Shown one piece after another: positions 1 to 11,532 of a DNA stretch of 64,000 bases. The notes under the pieces were generated by a model, which saw only the letters and a program-made list of their open reading frames with translations, ran no database searches and was not told where the DNA came from. Position 1 is the stretch's first letter, and each line of letters opens with the position of its first letter. A program made the position numbers and the translations under genes. The stretch lies in NCBI RefSeq assembly GCF_002575655.3, contig NC_053035.3:372411792-372475791 (forward strand), read 5' to 3'. This DNA is from Aegilops tauschii subsp. strangulata. Taxonomy: Eukaryota; Streptophyta; Magnoliopsida; Poales; Poaceae.

Positions 1-8
1 TTTTCCAC

Positions 9-170
9 ATGCATGCAAAATTTTATGATGGAATCACACTTGTGGAGATGTGGGGAAAAACAAAACCATTGCTCTAAAAAGAGTGTTTTTGGAAGCATTT
101 TAGAGTATCAATTTAATTTTTTGGTCTACACGTCCACAAATGTGATTCCATCACAAAAATTGGCATGCAT
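9..170. repeat. Imperfect inverted repeat (hairpin, MITE- or miRNA-precursor-like)
   Basis: The left arm (about 9-54) begins atgcatgc and contains gatggaatcaca. The right arm (about 125-170) read in reverse complement begins atgcatgc and contains gatggaatcaca. About 40 of 46 positions pair, with a loop of about 70 bases. It could be a degenerate foldback transposon or part of a larger element cut by the window edge. The arms are seen directly; the function is unknown. Confidence 0.65.
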
Positions 171-379
171 ATAGAAGAAACATCAATGTCACTTGCCAAA
201 AAATTTATTTTTTATCCTTTTATTTGACTAATCTCACTTATGGAAAATTGGATAGAGTGCTATGCTGTGTGGATTGGGAGGAAGACTATCCACTGACTAA
301 AGTTTCTGCTATGGTCAGCGAAAAGTTTGACCACACTCTACTTGTGACCGAAGATATTCAAAACATTGACCTCATTTTC

Positions 380-700
380 AGATTTGACAATTCCTAGTTT
401 TGAGAGAGGATACGGGATTTTATCCAGGTTCGGGCTCTTCAGAGGAGATAATACCCTACGTCCTACTCTTCTTTTATTGCGTCAGGGTGTATCGAGAGTA
501 CAAAGTATGGAGAGATTGTAAGTTTTCTATCTACGAGCCAGGACCCCAATTTATATAGCATACCGAGGACCCCAGGGTACATGGACCGGCTACGTATGGG
601 GAGGTAGAATCCTCCATAATACCATATTCTTGTTTTAGTACATCAAGTCTTCTGGAAACTTCATGCAATACACCATGGGCCGTCCAAAGTGACCAATGAC
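380..700. repeat. Possible old gypsy LTR remnant
   Basis: Around 419-470 the words ccaggttcgggctct and gaggagataat, followed by accctac, match the order of a module inside the LTRs of the three gypsy elements further right (for example 38350-38400). A tttatata word follows near 550. No element ends or TSD could be found, so this is only a likely fragment. Orientation would be minus, as in the other gypsy elements. Confidence 0.4.
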
Positions 701-2208
701 GAAATAGACAAGGGGCCCTGAGCCCAGCCCACCAAGCCTGAAGTCGATGTGATGAGAGGCCCCTTTGCCGGGACACCGTCATCATCCAGCCCACCTCCCA
801 TGCCTTCTCATTTTATCTCAAAATTTTATTCTATTGTATCTTTTGAACCCAAAGTTCATATCAAGTTTTGTTTTGCATATTTGTGTTCATTGCAACATGT
901 ACTTTCGAACAAGACTAGTTTTGGATACATTTAGACACTTTTTAAAAATTTATCAAGTTTCAAATATTAAAACTTGATAGCCATAATATTAAGTTTTACA
1001 AAGCTTCACCAAGTTTCATCTGTTTTTAGGTGTTTACGGTTTAGGGTTCAAATTTTGTTTTTTGAAACTTGCTAAATTCATCATTCATTCTATTAAGTTT
1101 TATTATTTGAAACTTGCTAAAGGTTTTAAAACTCGTCAAAATGTATTCAAAAGTGGGCTTGTCTCAAAGCTCTCATCAAAAGGAACACGAATATGCAAAC
1201 GAAATATAAATTGGTCTTTCGATTTATAAAAGATATAATAGATTTAAATTTATAAGTCCAAAGAAAAAGTACGGGTGGTATAGTGGGCTCCCTCCCAAAT
1301 GTTGTACCAAAAGCTGCATGTATGTATGCAACAATTAAGCTATACTCACAAAATCCACTTTTGAAATCTTGGCGCAATCATATGACTACATGCATGTGTG
1401 CCCCCGCCCCTATGTGCCACAAATCGTCTTCTCGTCAACGCACTGAAAGAATATCATCCAAATAAACCCAGGAAAATATGCGAGCACCTACGTCAAGTAT
1501 GGTGCTTGATCCCGGCTGGATTGGTTCCACCACAAGGCCTAGTGTAATGGGCATTGCCTCGTGCGATGCAGGCAGGGTGGTCACTGGATCTGAGTGGGGT
1601 CATCCAGATTTGACCCTTCGGTGGTTGTTGGAGACGAGGGATGCAGTGGCTTTCGTGTGACATGGCGTGGTGGCTGCGTGGGTGGAGGGTGGTGGACGGC
1701 TCAACGGATTGGCATGACAAATATTGTTGACGGCTACATGGGGGCGTCAGATGGTGCGGAGGCTTTGGGCGAAGGCTTGCTGGCACTTGAGGGCCAACGG
1801 TGATGACGCCCGCTTTCCTCCTTGGAGGTGTCGTCGAGGATCATTGCGCCCCACCCCTGGGTCATGCTCTTAGGGCAATAATGTCGCTTCACCATAGTTT
1901 TCCCTCTTCAGGGCGCTGTCTTCAAGACCACGGTCCCGTTCGTGCTTTCCTAAAGTTACGCGTGCACGACGCCGTGGTCAGCTTGTGCCTGACCAACTAT
2001 GTTAGAGGTTAAGGTGGTGTTGTGAATCGTGTGACCACTATGGTGGTGAGAAGAGGAGTACGGGCATGACATGTTCTTCATCATTGACAGTTCAACATGT
2101 CCTTGAGCGTGAAGTTGGAGTAATTACCGGACCTATTCGGACGGCCCATGACGTATACAAGGAAGATTCCACAATACTTGGCGCGCAAGACGAGGGCTCT
2201 TCTAAATC

Positions 2209-2213
2209 CTAGG
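2209..2213. repeat. Target-site duplication, left (CTAGG)
   Basis: CTAGG directly precedes the TGAAGGAAATATGCC start of the left LTR. It is matched exactly by CTAGG at 10872-10876 after the right LTR end (CCCCAACA). A perfect 5-bp duplication shows that the element between them is complete. Confidence 0.93.
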
Positions 2214-3947
2214 TGAAGGAAATATGCCCTAGAGGCAATAATAAAGTCGTTATTTATATTTCCTTATATCATGATAAATGTTTATTATTCATGCTAGAAT
2301 TGTATTAACCGGAAACTTAGTACATGTGTGAATACATAGACAAGCAGAATGTCCATAGTATGCCTCTACTTGACTAGCTCGTTAATCAAAGATGGTTAAG
2401 TTTCCTAGCCATAGACATGTGTTGCCATTTGATGAACGGGATCACATCATTAGAGAATGATGTGATGGACAAGACCCATCCGTTAGCTTAGCATTATGAT
2501 CATTTAGTTTTATTGCTATTGCTTTCTTCATGACTTATACATGTTCCTCTGACTATAAGATTATGCAACTCCCGAATATCGGAGGAACACCTTGTGTGCT
2601 ATGAAACGTCACAACGTAACTGGGTGATTATAAAGATGCTCTACAGGTGTCTCCAAAGGTGTTTGTTGGGTTGGCATAGATCAAGATTAGGATTTGTCAC
2701 TCCGTGTATCAGAGAGGTATCTCTGGGCCCTCTCGGTAATGCACATCACTACAAGCCTTGCAAGCAATGTGACTAATGAGTTAGTTGCGGGATGATGCAT
2801 TACGGAACGAGTAAAGAGACTTGCCGGTAACGAGATTGAACTAGGTATGATGATACCGACGATCGAATCTCAGGCAAGTAACATATCGATGACAAAGGGA
2901 ACAACGTATGTTGTTATGCGGTTTGACCGATAAAGATCTTCGTAGAATATGTAGGAGCCAATATGAGCATCTAGGTTCCGCTATTGGTTATTGACCAGAG
3001 ATGTGTCTCGGTCATGTCTACATAGTTCTCGAACCCGTAGGGTCCGCACGCTTAACGTTCGATGACGATTTGAATTATGAGTTATGTGATTTGATGACCG
3101 AAGTTTGTTCGGAGTCCCGGATGAGATCACAGACATGACGAGGAGTCTTGAAATGGTCGAGATGTAAAGATTGATGTATTGGAAGGTTATATTCGGACAC
3201 CGGAATGGTCCCGGAGTGATTCGGATATTTTTCGGAGTACCGGGAGGTTACCGGACCCTCCCCGGGGAAGTATTGGGCCTTAGTGGGCTTTAGTGGAAAG
3301 GAGAGGAGGGCCGCAAGGGTTGGCCGTGCGCGCCCCCATGGCAAGTCCGAATTGGACTAGGGAGGGGGCGGCACCCTCCTCTTTCCTTCTCCCTCTCCTC
3401 CTCCTTCCCTCCCCCCTCTTGGAAAAGGAAGGGGATTCCAACTAGGATTGGGAAACCTAGTTGGACTCCCCCTATGGCGCGCCCTCCTTGGCCGCCGGCC
3501 TCCTCCTACCCTCCTTTATATACGGGGGCAAGGGGGCACCCCAAAGCACAACAGACAATCTGTTAGTCGTGTGCGGTGCCCCCCTCCATAGTTTAACACC
3601 TCGGTCATATCGTCGTAGTGCTTAAGCGAAGCCCTGCGCCCGTAACTTCATCATCACCGTCACCACACCGTCGTGCTATCGGAACTCTCCCTTGACCCTC
3701 TACTAGATCAAGAGCTCGAGGGGGACGTCATCGTGCTGAACTTGTGCGGAACACGGAGGTGCCGTACGTTCGGTACTTGGATCGGTTGGATCGTGAAGAC
3801 GTTCGACTACATCAACCGTGTTACTAAACGCTTCCGCTTTGGGCCTACGAGGGTACATGGACACACTCTCTGTCTCGTTGCTATGCATCTCCCAGATAGA
3901 TCTTGCGTGATCGTAGGAAATTTTTTGAATTACTATGTTCCCCAACA
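2214..3947 (+). repeat. 5' LTR of copia element 1
   Basis: It starts TGAAGGAAAT and ends CCCCAACA, immediately before the primer-binding site. A TATA-like word (tttatata, about 3515-3522) lies about 430 bp before the end. Compared with the 3' LTR it carries an extra block of about 19 bp near 2887-2905. The canonical TG start is present, although the second half of the usual TGTTGG is changed to TGAAGG in both LTRs. Confidence 0.93.
3515..3522 (+). promoter_or_regulatory. LTR TATA box
   Basis: tttatata within ctcctttatatacggg, in the position used as promoter in this LTR group. The matching site in the 3' LTR (about 10439-10446) reads ctttataggcgg, so the downstream box is altered. Assignment is by motif and position only. 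Confidence 0.6.
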
Positions 3948-3948
3948 G

Positions 3949-3964
3949 TGGCATCCGAGCCAGG
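3949..3964 (+). other. Primer-binding site (initiator Met tRNA type)
   Basis: tggcatccgagccagg begins one base after the LTR end. This is a slightly altered form of the copia site complementary to the 3' end of initiator Met tRNA, where minus-strand DNA synthesis would start. Confidence 0.8.
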
Positions 3965-5181
3965 TCTATGCGTAGATGTTATATGCATGAGTAGAACACA
4001 ATGAGTTGTGGGTGATAATAGTCATACTGCTTACCACCAAAGTCTTACTTTGATTCGGCGGTATTGTTGGATGAAGCGGCCCGGACTGACATTACATGAC
4101 CGCGTTCTTGAGACTGGTTCTACCGACCTGCTTCGCACACAGGTGGCTAGCGGGTGTCTGTTTCTCCAACTTTAGTTGAATCGAGTTTGACTACGGCCAG
4201 TCCTTGTTCAAGGTTAAAACATCACACTTGACAAAAAATCGTTGTGGTTTTGATGCGTAGGTAAGAACGGTTCTTGCTAGAAGCCCGTAGCAGCCACGTA
4301 AAACTTGCAACAACAAAGTAGAGGACGTCTAACTTGTTTTCGCAGGGCATGTTGTGATGTGATATGGTCAAGACGTGATGAGATATAAATTGTTGTATGA
4401 GATGATCATGTTTTGTAGAAGTTATCGGCAACTGGCAGGAGCCTTATGGTTGTCGCTTTATTGTATGAAATGCAATCACCATGTAATTGCTTTACTTTAT
4501 CACTAAGCGGTAGCGATAGTCGTAGAAGCAATAGTTGGTGAGACGACAACGATGCTACGATGGAGATCAAGGTGTCAAGCCGGTGACGATGGAGATCATG
4601 ACGGTGCTTTGGAGATGGAGATCAAAGGCACAAGATGATGATGGCCATATCATGTCACATATTTTGATTGCATGTGATGTTTATCCTTTATGCATCTTAT
4701 TATGCTTAGTACGGTGGTAGCATTATAAGATGATCCCTCACTAAATTTCAAGGTATAAGTGTTCTCCCTGAGTATGCACCGTTGCTACAGTTCGTCGTGC
4801 CGAGACACCACGTGATGATCGGGTGTGATAAGCTCTACGTTCACATACAACGGGTGCAAGCCAGTTTTGCACATGCAGAATACTCGGGTTAAACTTGACG
4901 AGCCTAGCATATGCAGATATGGCCTCGGAACACTGAGACCGAAAGGTCGAACGTGAATCATATAGTAGATATGATCAACATAGAGATGTTCACCATTGAA
5001 AACTACTCCATCTCACGTGATGATCGGACATGGTTTAGTTGATATGGATCACGTGATCATTTAGATGACTAGAGTGATGTCTATCTAAGTGGGAGTTCTT
5101 AAGTAATATGATTAATTGAACTTAAATTTATCATGAACTTAGTACCTGATAGTTTTTGCATGTCTATGTTGTTGTAGATCA
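3965..5181 (+). other. Untranslated leader of copia element 1
   Basis: About 1.2 kb between the primer-binding site and the gag ATG. It contains only short open frames. In this family the stretch is the RNA leader with dimerisation and packaging signals; I cannot place those signals by eye. Confidence 0.75.
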
Positions 5182-5805
5182 ATGGCCCGTGCTACCATTC
5201 CCTTGAATTTTAATGTGTTCCTAGAGAAAGCTAAGTTGAAAGATGATGGCAGCAATTACACGAACTGGGTCCGGAACTTGAGGATTGTCCTCATTGCTAC
5301 ACAGAAAAATTACGTCCTGAAAGCACCGTTAGGTGTACCACCTGCGCCAGCAACTGCAGACATTGTGAATGCCTGGCAGTTACGTGTTGATGACTACTCG
5401 ATAGTTCAGTGTGCCATGCTTTACGGCTTAGAATCGGGACTTCAAACACTTTTTGAATGTCATGGAGCATATGAGATGTTCCAGGAGTTGAAGTTAATAT
5501 TTCAAGCAAATGCCCGAGTTGAGAGATATGAAGTCTCCAACAAGTTCTATAGCTGCAAGATGGAGGAGAATAGTTCTGTATGTGAACATATACTCAGAAT
5601 GTCTGGGTACCATAACCACTTGACTCAGCTGGGAGTTAATCTTCCTGATGATAGTGTCATTGACAAAGTTCTTCAACCACTGCCACCAAGCTATAAAGGC
5701 TTCGTGATGAACTATAATATGCAAGGGATGGAAAAGACAATTCCCGACCTCTTCGCAATGCTAAAGGCTGCGGAGGTAGAAATCAAGAGGAGCATCAAGT
5801 GTTGA
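5182..5805 (+). pseudogene. Copia gag, N-terminal part
   Basis: A 207-codon frame beginning MARATIPLNF, with the gag signature NYTNWVRNLRIVL at about residues 25-37 and the helical capsid-like region typical of copia gag. It stops at a TGA (5803-5805) because a small indel shifts the frame. The natural continuation is in another frame from 5799. In this family gag is normally continuous with the zinc knuckle and pol, so this is a broken front end. The ATG choice follows the leader length and the family's usual MAR start. Confidence 0.85.
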
Positions 5806-6317
5806 TGGTTAACAAGACCACTAGTTTCAAGAAAAAGGGCAAATGGAAAAAGGGGAACTTCAAGAAGAATAGCAAGCAAGTTGCTACTCCTGGGAAGAAG
5901 CCCAAGTCTGGACCTAATACTGAAATTGAGTGCTCCTACTGCAAAGGGACTGGTCACTGGAAGCGGAATTGCCCCAAGTATTTGGCGGATGAGAAGGATG
6001 GCAAAGTGAAAGGTATATTTGATATACATGTTATTGTTACTAATGCTCATAGTAGTGCCTGGGTATTTGATACCGGTTCGGTTGCTCATATTTGCAACTC
6101 GAAACAGGTACTACGGATTAAACGAAGATTGGCTAAGGACGAGGTGACGATGCACGTGGGAAATGGTTCCAAAGTCGATGTGATCGCCGTCGGCACGCTA
6201 CCTCTACATCTACCGTCGGGATTATTTTTAGACCTGAATAATTGTTATTTGGTGCCAGCGTTGAGCATGAACATTATATCTGGATCTTTGTTTGATGCGA
6301 GACGGTTATTCATTTAA
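5799..6317 (+). pseudogene. Copia gag zinc knuckle and aspartic protease remnant
   Basis: This frame carries the CCHC nucleic-acid-binding knuckle CSYCKGTGHWKRNC (5931-5972) and then the protease active site WVFDTGSVAHICN (D-T-G-S). A second shift near 6290 ends it at TAA 6315-6317. It follows the gag fragment directly, with a 7-bp overlap of the two frames caused by mutation rather than design. Both key motifs are intact, but the frame is cut off on both sides. Confidence 0.85.
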
Positions 6318-7609
6318 ATCAGAGAATAATGGTTGTTCTATTTATATGAGTAATATCTTTTATGGTCATGCACCCTTGATGACTGGTCTATTTCTATTGA
6401 ATCTTGATTGTAGTGATACACATATTCATAATATTGAAGCCAAAAGATGCTAAGTTAATAATGATAGTGCAACTTATTTGTGGCACTGCCGTTTAGGTCA
6501 TATTGGTGTAAAAAGCATGAAGAAACTCCATGTTGATGGGCTTTTGGAATCACTTGATGCTGCGAACCATGCCTCATGGGCAAGATGAATAAGAATCCGT
6601 TCTCCGGAACAATGGAGCGAGCAACTGACTTGTTGGAAATAATACATACTGACGTATGCGGTCCGATAAGTGTTGAGGCTCGCGGCGGGTATCGTTATTT
6701 TCTGACCTTCATGGATGATTTGCGTAGATATGGGTATGTCTACTTAATGAAACATAAGTCTGAAACATTTGAAAAGTTCAAAGAATATCAGAGTGAAGTG
6801 GAAAATCATCGTAACAAGAAAATAAAGTTTCTCGATCTGATCGTGGAGGAGAATATTTGAGTTATGAGTTTGGTCTTCATTTGAAACAATGTGGAATAGT
6901 TTTGCAACTCACGCCACCTGGAACACCACAGCGTAATGGTGTGTCCGAACGTCGTAACCGTACTTTATTAGATATGGTGCGATCTATGATGTCTCTTACG
7001 GATTTACATCTATCGTTTCAGGGTTATGCATTAGTGACAGCTGCATTCACGTTAAATAGGGCACCATCTAAGTCCGTTGAGGCGACACCATATGAACTGT
7101 GGTTTAGCAAGAAACCCAAGTTGTCGTTTCTTAAAGTTTGGGGCTGCGATGCTTATGTGAAAAAGCTTCAACCTGATAAGCTCGAACCCAAATCAGAGAA
7201 ATGTGCCTTCGTAGGATACCCAAAGGAGACTGTTGGGTACACCTTCTATCACAGATCTGAAGGCAAGATATTAGTTGATAAGAATGGATCCTTTCTAGAG
7301 AAGGAGTTTCTCTTGAAAGAAGTGAGTGGGAGGAAAGTAGAACTTGATGAGGTAATTGTACCTTCTCCCGAATTAAAAAGTAGTTCATCACAGAAATCGG
7401 TTCCAATGATGCCTACACCAATTAGTGAGGAAGTTAATGATGATGATCATGAAACTTCAGATCAAGTTACTACCGAACCTCGTAGGTCAACCAGAGTATG
7501 TTCCGCACCAGAGTGGTATGGTAATCCTGTTCTGGAAGTCATGTTACAAGACCATGACGAATCGACGAACTATGAGGAAGCGAAGCCCAGATTCCGCGAA
7601 ATGGCTTGA
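6318..7609 (+). pseudogene. Copia integrase remnant (pre-integrase zinc region, core, C-terminus)
   Basis: 6470-6590 shows the H2C2 zinc region (LWHCRLGHIGVK, then CEPCLMGK read across a frameshift). The core runs in one frame at 6576-6860 with the first catalytic Asp in IIHTDVCGP. A one-base change near 6830 throws the second Asp (SDRGGE) out of frame. The frame from 6857 carries the catalytic Glu in NGVSERRNR and the GKKP-like C-terminal region (FSKKPKLSFLKVWGC). The domain is recognisable throughout but could not be made as one protein. Confidence 0.85.
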
Positions 7610-8205
7610 GGCCATGAAATCTGAGATGGGATCCATGTATGAAAACAAAGTATGGACTTTGGTTGACTTGCCCGATGATCGGCAAGCCATAGAGAATAAA
7701 TGGATCTTCAAGAAGAAGACTGACGCTGACGGTAATGTTACTGTCTACAAAGCTCGACTTGTTGTGAAAGGTTTTCGACAAGTTCAAGGAGTTGACTATG
7801 ATGAGACCTTCTCACCCGTAGCGATGCTCAAGTCTGTCCAAATCATGTTAGCAATTGCCGCATTTTATGATTATGAAATCTCGCAAATGGATGTCAAAAC
7901 TGCATTCCTTAATGGATATCTTAAAGAAGAGTTGTATATGATGCAACCAGAAAGTTTTGTCGATCCTAAAGGTGCTAACAAAGTGTGCAAGCTCCAACGA
8001 TCCATTTATTGGCTGGTGCAAGCCTCTCGGAATTGGAATATACGCTTTGGTAGTGTGATCAAACATATGGTTTTATACAGACTTTTGGAGAAGCCTATAT
8101 TTACAATAAAGTGAGTGGGAGCTCTGTAGCATTACTAATATTATATGTGGATGACATATTGTTGATTGAAATGATACCGAATTTCTGGATAGCATAAAAG
8201 GATAC
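7425..8205 (+). pseudogene. Copia reverse transcriptase remnant
   Basis: The frame 7425-8114 has the RT start WLEAMKSEMGSMYENKVWTL, the RLVVKGF motif and the first catalytic Asp in QMDVKTAFLNGYL. The frame then breaks near 8100. The YVDD active site is still encoded in another frame at about 8140-8155 (LYVDDIL). Copia order (integrase before RT) is clear. Frameshifts make it non-functional. Confidence 0.85.
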
Positions 8206-9070
8206 TTGAATAAGAGTTTTTCAATGACAGACCTAGGTGAAGCTACTTATATATTGGGCATCAAGATCTATAGAGATAGATCAAGACGCTTGATTGGACT
8301 TTCACAAAGCACATACCTTGATAAAGTTTTGAAGAAGTTCAAAATGGATCAGTCAAAGAAAGGGTTCTTGCCTGTGTTACAAGGTGTGAAGTTGAGTCAA
8401 ACTCAATGCCCAACCACTGCAGAAGATACAGAGAAAATGAAAGTCATTCCCTATGCCTCAGCCATAGGTTCTATCATGTATGCAATACTGTGTACCAGAC
8501 CTGATGTGTGCCTTGCTATAAGTATAGCAGGGAGGTACAAAGTAATCCAGGAGTGGATCACTGGACAGCGGTCAAGAACATCCTCAAATACCTGAAAAGG
8601 ACTAAGGATATGTTTCTCGTTTATGGAGGTGACAAAGAGCTCGTCGTAAGTGGTTACGTCGATGCAAGCTTTGACTCTGATCCAGATGACTCTAAGTCAC
8701 AAACCGGATACGTATTTATATTGAATGGTGTAGCTGTTAGTTGGTGCAGTTCCAAGCAGAGCATCGTGGAGGGTTCTATGTGTGAAGTGGAGTACATAGC
8801 TGCTTCGGAAGCAGTAAATGAAGGAGTCTGGATGAAGGAGTTCATATCCGATATAGGTGTAATACCTAGTGCATCGGGTCCAATGAAAATCTTTTGTGAC
8901 AATACTGGAGCAATAGCCTTGGCGAAGGAATCCAGATTTCACAAGAGAACCAAACATATCAAGAGACGCTTCAGTTCCATTCGCGATCTAGTCAAGGAAG
9001 GAGACCTTGAGATTTGAAAAATACATACGGATCTGAATGTTGCAGACCCGTTGACTAAGCCTCTTCCACG
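8206..9070 (+). pseudogene. Copia RT C-terminus and RNase H remnant
   Basis: 8206-8595 encodes the RT tail (LGEATYILGIKIYRDRSRRL). After a shift, 8508-9017 encodes RNase H with acidic residues in SGYVDASFD, CEVEYIAASEA and FCDNTGAIALAKE, and the RTKHI motif. A TGA at 9015-9017 interrupts the tail, which continues (NVADPLTKPLP) to about 9070. All RNase H catalytic residues are visible, but the unit depends on earlier broken frames. Confidence 0.85.
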
Positions 9071-9147
9071 AGCAAGACATGATCAGCACCAAGATTCCAT
9101 GGGTGTTAGAATCATTACTATGTAATCTAGATTATTGACTCTAGTGC

Positions 9148-9157
9148 AAGTGGGAGA
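9148..9157 (+). other. Polypurine tract of copia element 1
   Basis: aagtgggaga directly precedes the 3' LTR (one base away). This purine run is where plus-strand DNA synthesis would be primed; the same tract is found, reversed, beside each LTR of the copia array on the right. Confidence 0.85.
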
Positions 9158-9158
9158 C

Positions 9159-10871
9159 TGAAGGAAATATGCCCTAGAGGCAATAATAAAGTTGTTATTT
9201 ATATTTCCTTATATCATGATAAATGTTTATTATTCATGCTAGAATTGTATTAACCGGAAACTTAGTACATGTGTGAATACATAGACAAACAGAGTGTCCC
9301 TAGTATGCCTCTACTTGACTAGCTCGTTAATCAAAGATGGTTAAGTTTCCTAGCCATAGACATGTGTTGTCATTTGATCAACAGGATCACATCATTAGAG
9401 AATGATGTGATGGACAAGACCCATCCGTTAGCTTAGCATTATGATTGTTTAGTTTTATTGCTATTGCTTTCTTCATGACTTATACATGTTCCTCTGACTA
9501 TAAGATTATGCAACTCCCGAATACCGGAGGAACACCTTGTGTGCTATCAAACGTCGCAACGTAACTGGGTGATTATAAAGATGCTCTGCGGGTGTCTCCG
9601 AAGTTGTTTGTTGGGTTGGCATAGATCAAGATTAGGATTTGTCACTCCGTGTATCAGAGAGGTATCTCTGGGCCCTCTCGGTAATGCACATCACTACAAG
9701 CCTTGCAAGCAATGTGACTAATGAGTTAGTTGCGGGATGATGCATTACAGAACGAGTAAAGAGACTTGCCGGTAACGAGATTGAACTAGGTATGATGATA
9801 CCGACGATCGAATCTTGGGCAAGTAACATACGTATGTTGTTATGCGGTTTGACCGATAAAGATCTTCGTAGAATATGTAGGAGCCAATATGAGCATCCAG
9901 GTTCCGCTATTGGTTATTGACCGGAGATGTGTCTCGGTCATGTCTACATAGTTCTCGAACCCGTAGGGTCCGCACGCTTAACGTTCGATGACGATTTGTA
10001 TTATGAGTTATGTGATTTGATGACTGAAGTTTGTTCGGAGTCCCGGATGAGATCATGGACATGACGAGGAGTCTCTAAATGCTCGAGAGGTAAAGATTGA
10101 TATATTGGAAGGTTATATTCAAACACCGAAATAGTTCCGGAGTGATTCGGGTATTTTCGGAGTACCGGGAGGTTACCGGAACCCCCCCGGGGAAGTATTG
10201 GGCCCTAGTGGGCTTTAGTGGAAAGGAGAGGAGGGCCGCAAGGGTTAGCCGCGCCCCCCATGGCAAGTCCGAGTTGGCCTAGGGAGGGGGCGGCGCCGCC
10301 CTCTTTCCTTCTCCCTCTCCTCCTCATTACCTCTCTCCCCCTCTTGGAAAAGGAAGGGGATTCCAACTAGGATTGGGAATCCTAGTTGGGCTCCCCCTAT
10401 GGCGCGCCCTCCTTGGCTGTCGGCCTCCTCCTCCCCTCCTTTATAGGCGGGGGCAAGGGGGCACCCCAAAGCACAACAGACAATCTCTTAGCCATGTGCG
10501 GTGCTCCCCTCCTCAGTTTAACACCTTCGTCATATCGTCGTAGTGCTTAGGCGAAGCCCTAAGCCGGTAACTTCATCATCACCGTCACGACACCATCGTG
10601 CTGTCGGAACTCTCCCTCGACCCTCTACCGGATCAAGAGCCCGAGGGACGTCATCGTGCTGAACGTGTGCTGAACACGGAGGTGTCGTACGTTCGGTACA
10701 TGGATCGGTTGGATTGTGAAGACGTTCGACTACATCAACCGCGTTACTAAACGCTTCCGCTTTCGGTCTACGAGGGTACGTGGACACACTCTCCCGTCTC
10801 GCTGCTATGCATCACCTAGATAGATCTTGCATGATCGTAGGAGTTTTTTTGAATTACTATGTTCCCCAACA
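9159..10871 (+). repeat. 3' LTR of copia element 1
   Basis: It begins TGAAGGAAAT like the 5' LTR and ends CCCCAACA, followed by the right CTAGG duplication. It lacks about 19 bp present in the 5' LTR after aagtaacata (near 9830) and has scattered substitutions, so the insertion is not very recent. Confidence 0.93.
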
Positions 10872-10876
10872 CTAGG
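10872..10876. repeat. Target-site duplication, right (CTAGG)
   Basis: Exact match to 2209-2213, closing the copia insertion. Confidence 0.93.
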
Positions 10877-11028
10877 ACTCCGATATATTCTATAAACTAA
10901 GGCCAGACTAGTCAATAGATGATTAGAATCTTACACAACAATCACGTGGTAGATACATGTACTTTGTACTATACCACAAATCAATACAATCAAAATTATG
11001 ACGTGTAAAATCTTTGTGTCTATGTTAC
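10877..11028. other. Unclassified host sequence between the copia element and gypsy A
   Basis: About 150 bp of AT-rich DNA continuing the pre-insertion target. No gene or known repeat is recognised. Confidence 0.5.
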
Positions 11029-11532
11029 TTTCGGATTCAGGGCTCCGCAGACCCAAGAAAGGTTCGAACTCTGGGGTGCGAGCGAAGAACTCGATCCCCT
11101 CGGTCTGCCAACTCATCGTCCCCAAGGCCTAGCCCGATGAACTGGAAAGGAAAGAGACGCTGTAGTTTACCCAGGTTCGGGCCACCTTGCGGTGTAATAC
11201 CCTACTCCTGCTTTGTGGTGGATTAGCCTCGAGGTGGGCTGAGGAAGAACAAGTACAGAGGAAGAACAGCCTCAGGATCCGTCCCCTCTATGGTGGTGGC
11301 TAACCTATATTTATAGCGGCCCTGGTCCTCTTCCTCCAAAACAAGGCGGGAAGGGATCCCACAACGGCCAATTTGAAAGGGGACAAGAAGTACATCTTAT
11401 CCAGACGAAAGGTGGTCTTCGCCTGCAAAGCTTCTGGTCGTGACGCCGTGGTGGGCTTGGCGATGACCTCCGTCATGTTGTCCTGGAAGTCTTGGTCTTG
11501 TACCATGGAAATGGAAACCTTTGGTTGATCCC
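11029..11532 (-). repeat. 3' LTR of gypsy A, outer part
   Basis: Alignable to the LTR of B: tcggattcaggg..ccgcagaccc, ggttcgaac.ctggggtgcg, then the shared module cccaggttcgggc..gtgtaataccctactcctg at 11168-11215. On the element's own strand a TATA box (ctataaatatagg, about 11306-11316) precedes that module. The usual TG at the outer end appears mutated to TT. The LTR is cut at 11532 by the Athila-like insertion and resumes at 18880. Confidence 0.8.
11528..11532. repeat. Target-site duplication, left (ATCCC)
   Basis: ATCCC precedes TGATACGTCTCC and is repeated exactly at 18875-18879 after the right LTR, proving a complete insertion into the LTR of A. Confidence 0.93.

Larger units (their letters stand above)
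1..2208. other. Unclassified host sequence left of the first copia element
   Basis: No convincing gene is visible; open frames are short and show no recognisable domain. Positions 1-175 form a long imperfect hairpin, listed separately. Positions about 380-700 resemble an old gypsy LTR. About 830-1140 is AT-rich with recurrent caagttt/aaacttg words in both orientations. About 1480-2200 is GC-richer and I could not assign it. The tract ends at the CTAGG duplication flanking the copia insertion and resumes at 10877. Confidence 0.6.
2214..10871 (+). mobile_element. Full-length Ty1-copia retrotransposon, Angela/BARE1/WIS type
   Basis: An 8,658-bp element with two LTRs (1,734 and 1,713 bp), an initiator-Met-type primer-binding site, an untranslated leader of about 1.2 kb, and remnants of gag, protease, integrase, reverse transcriptase and RNase H in copia order. 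The terminal LTR sequence (gaaatatgccctagaggc ... ccccaaca) is that of the abundant BARE1/Angela/WIS group of Triticeae. The coding region has several frameshifts and stops, so the copy cannot make its own proteins. It sits in otherwise unclassified sequence between perfect CTAGG duplications. Confidence 0.93.

Noticed and set aside
1493..2012. Several overlapping short frames on both strands in the left flank
   Set aside because: Under 100 codons, no family resemblance, no splice structure that extends them. No gene claimed.
3949..3964. tRNA-like sequences at primer-binding sites considered as tRNA genes
   Set aside because: Only the 3'-complementary stretch is present; no cloverleaf surrounds any of these sites.
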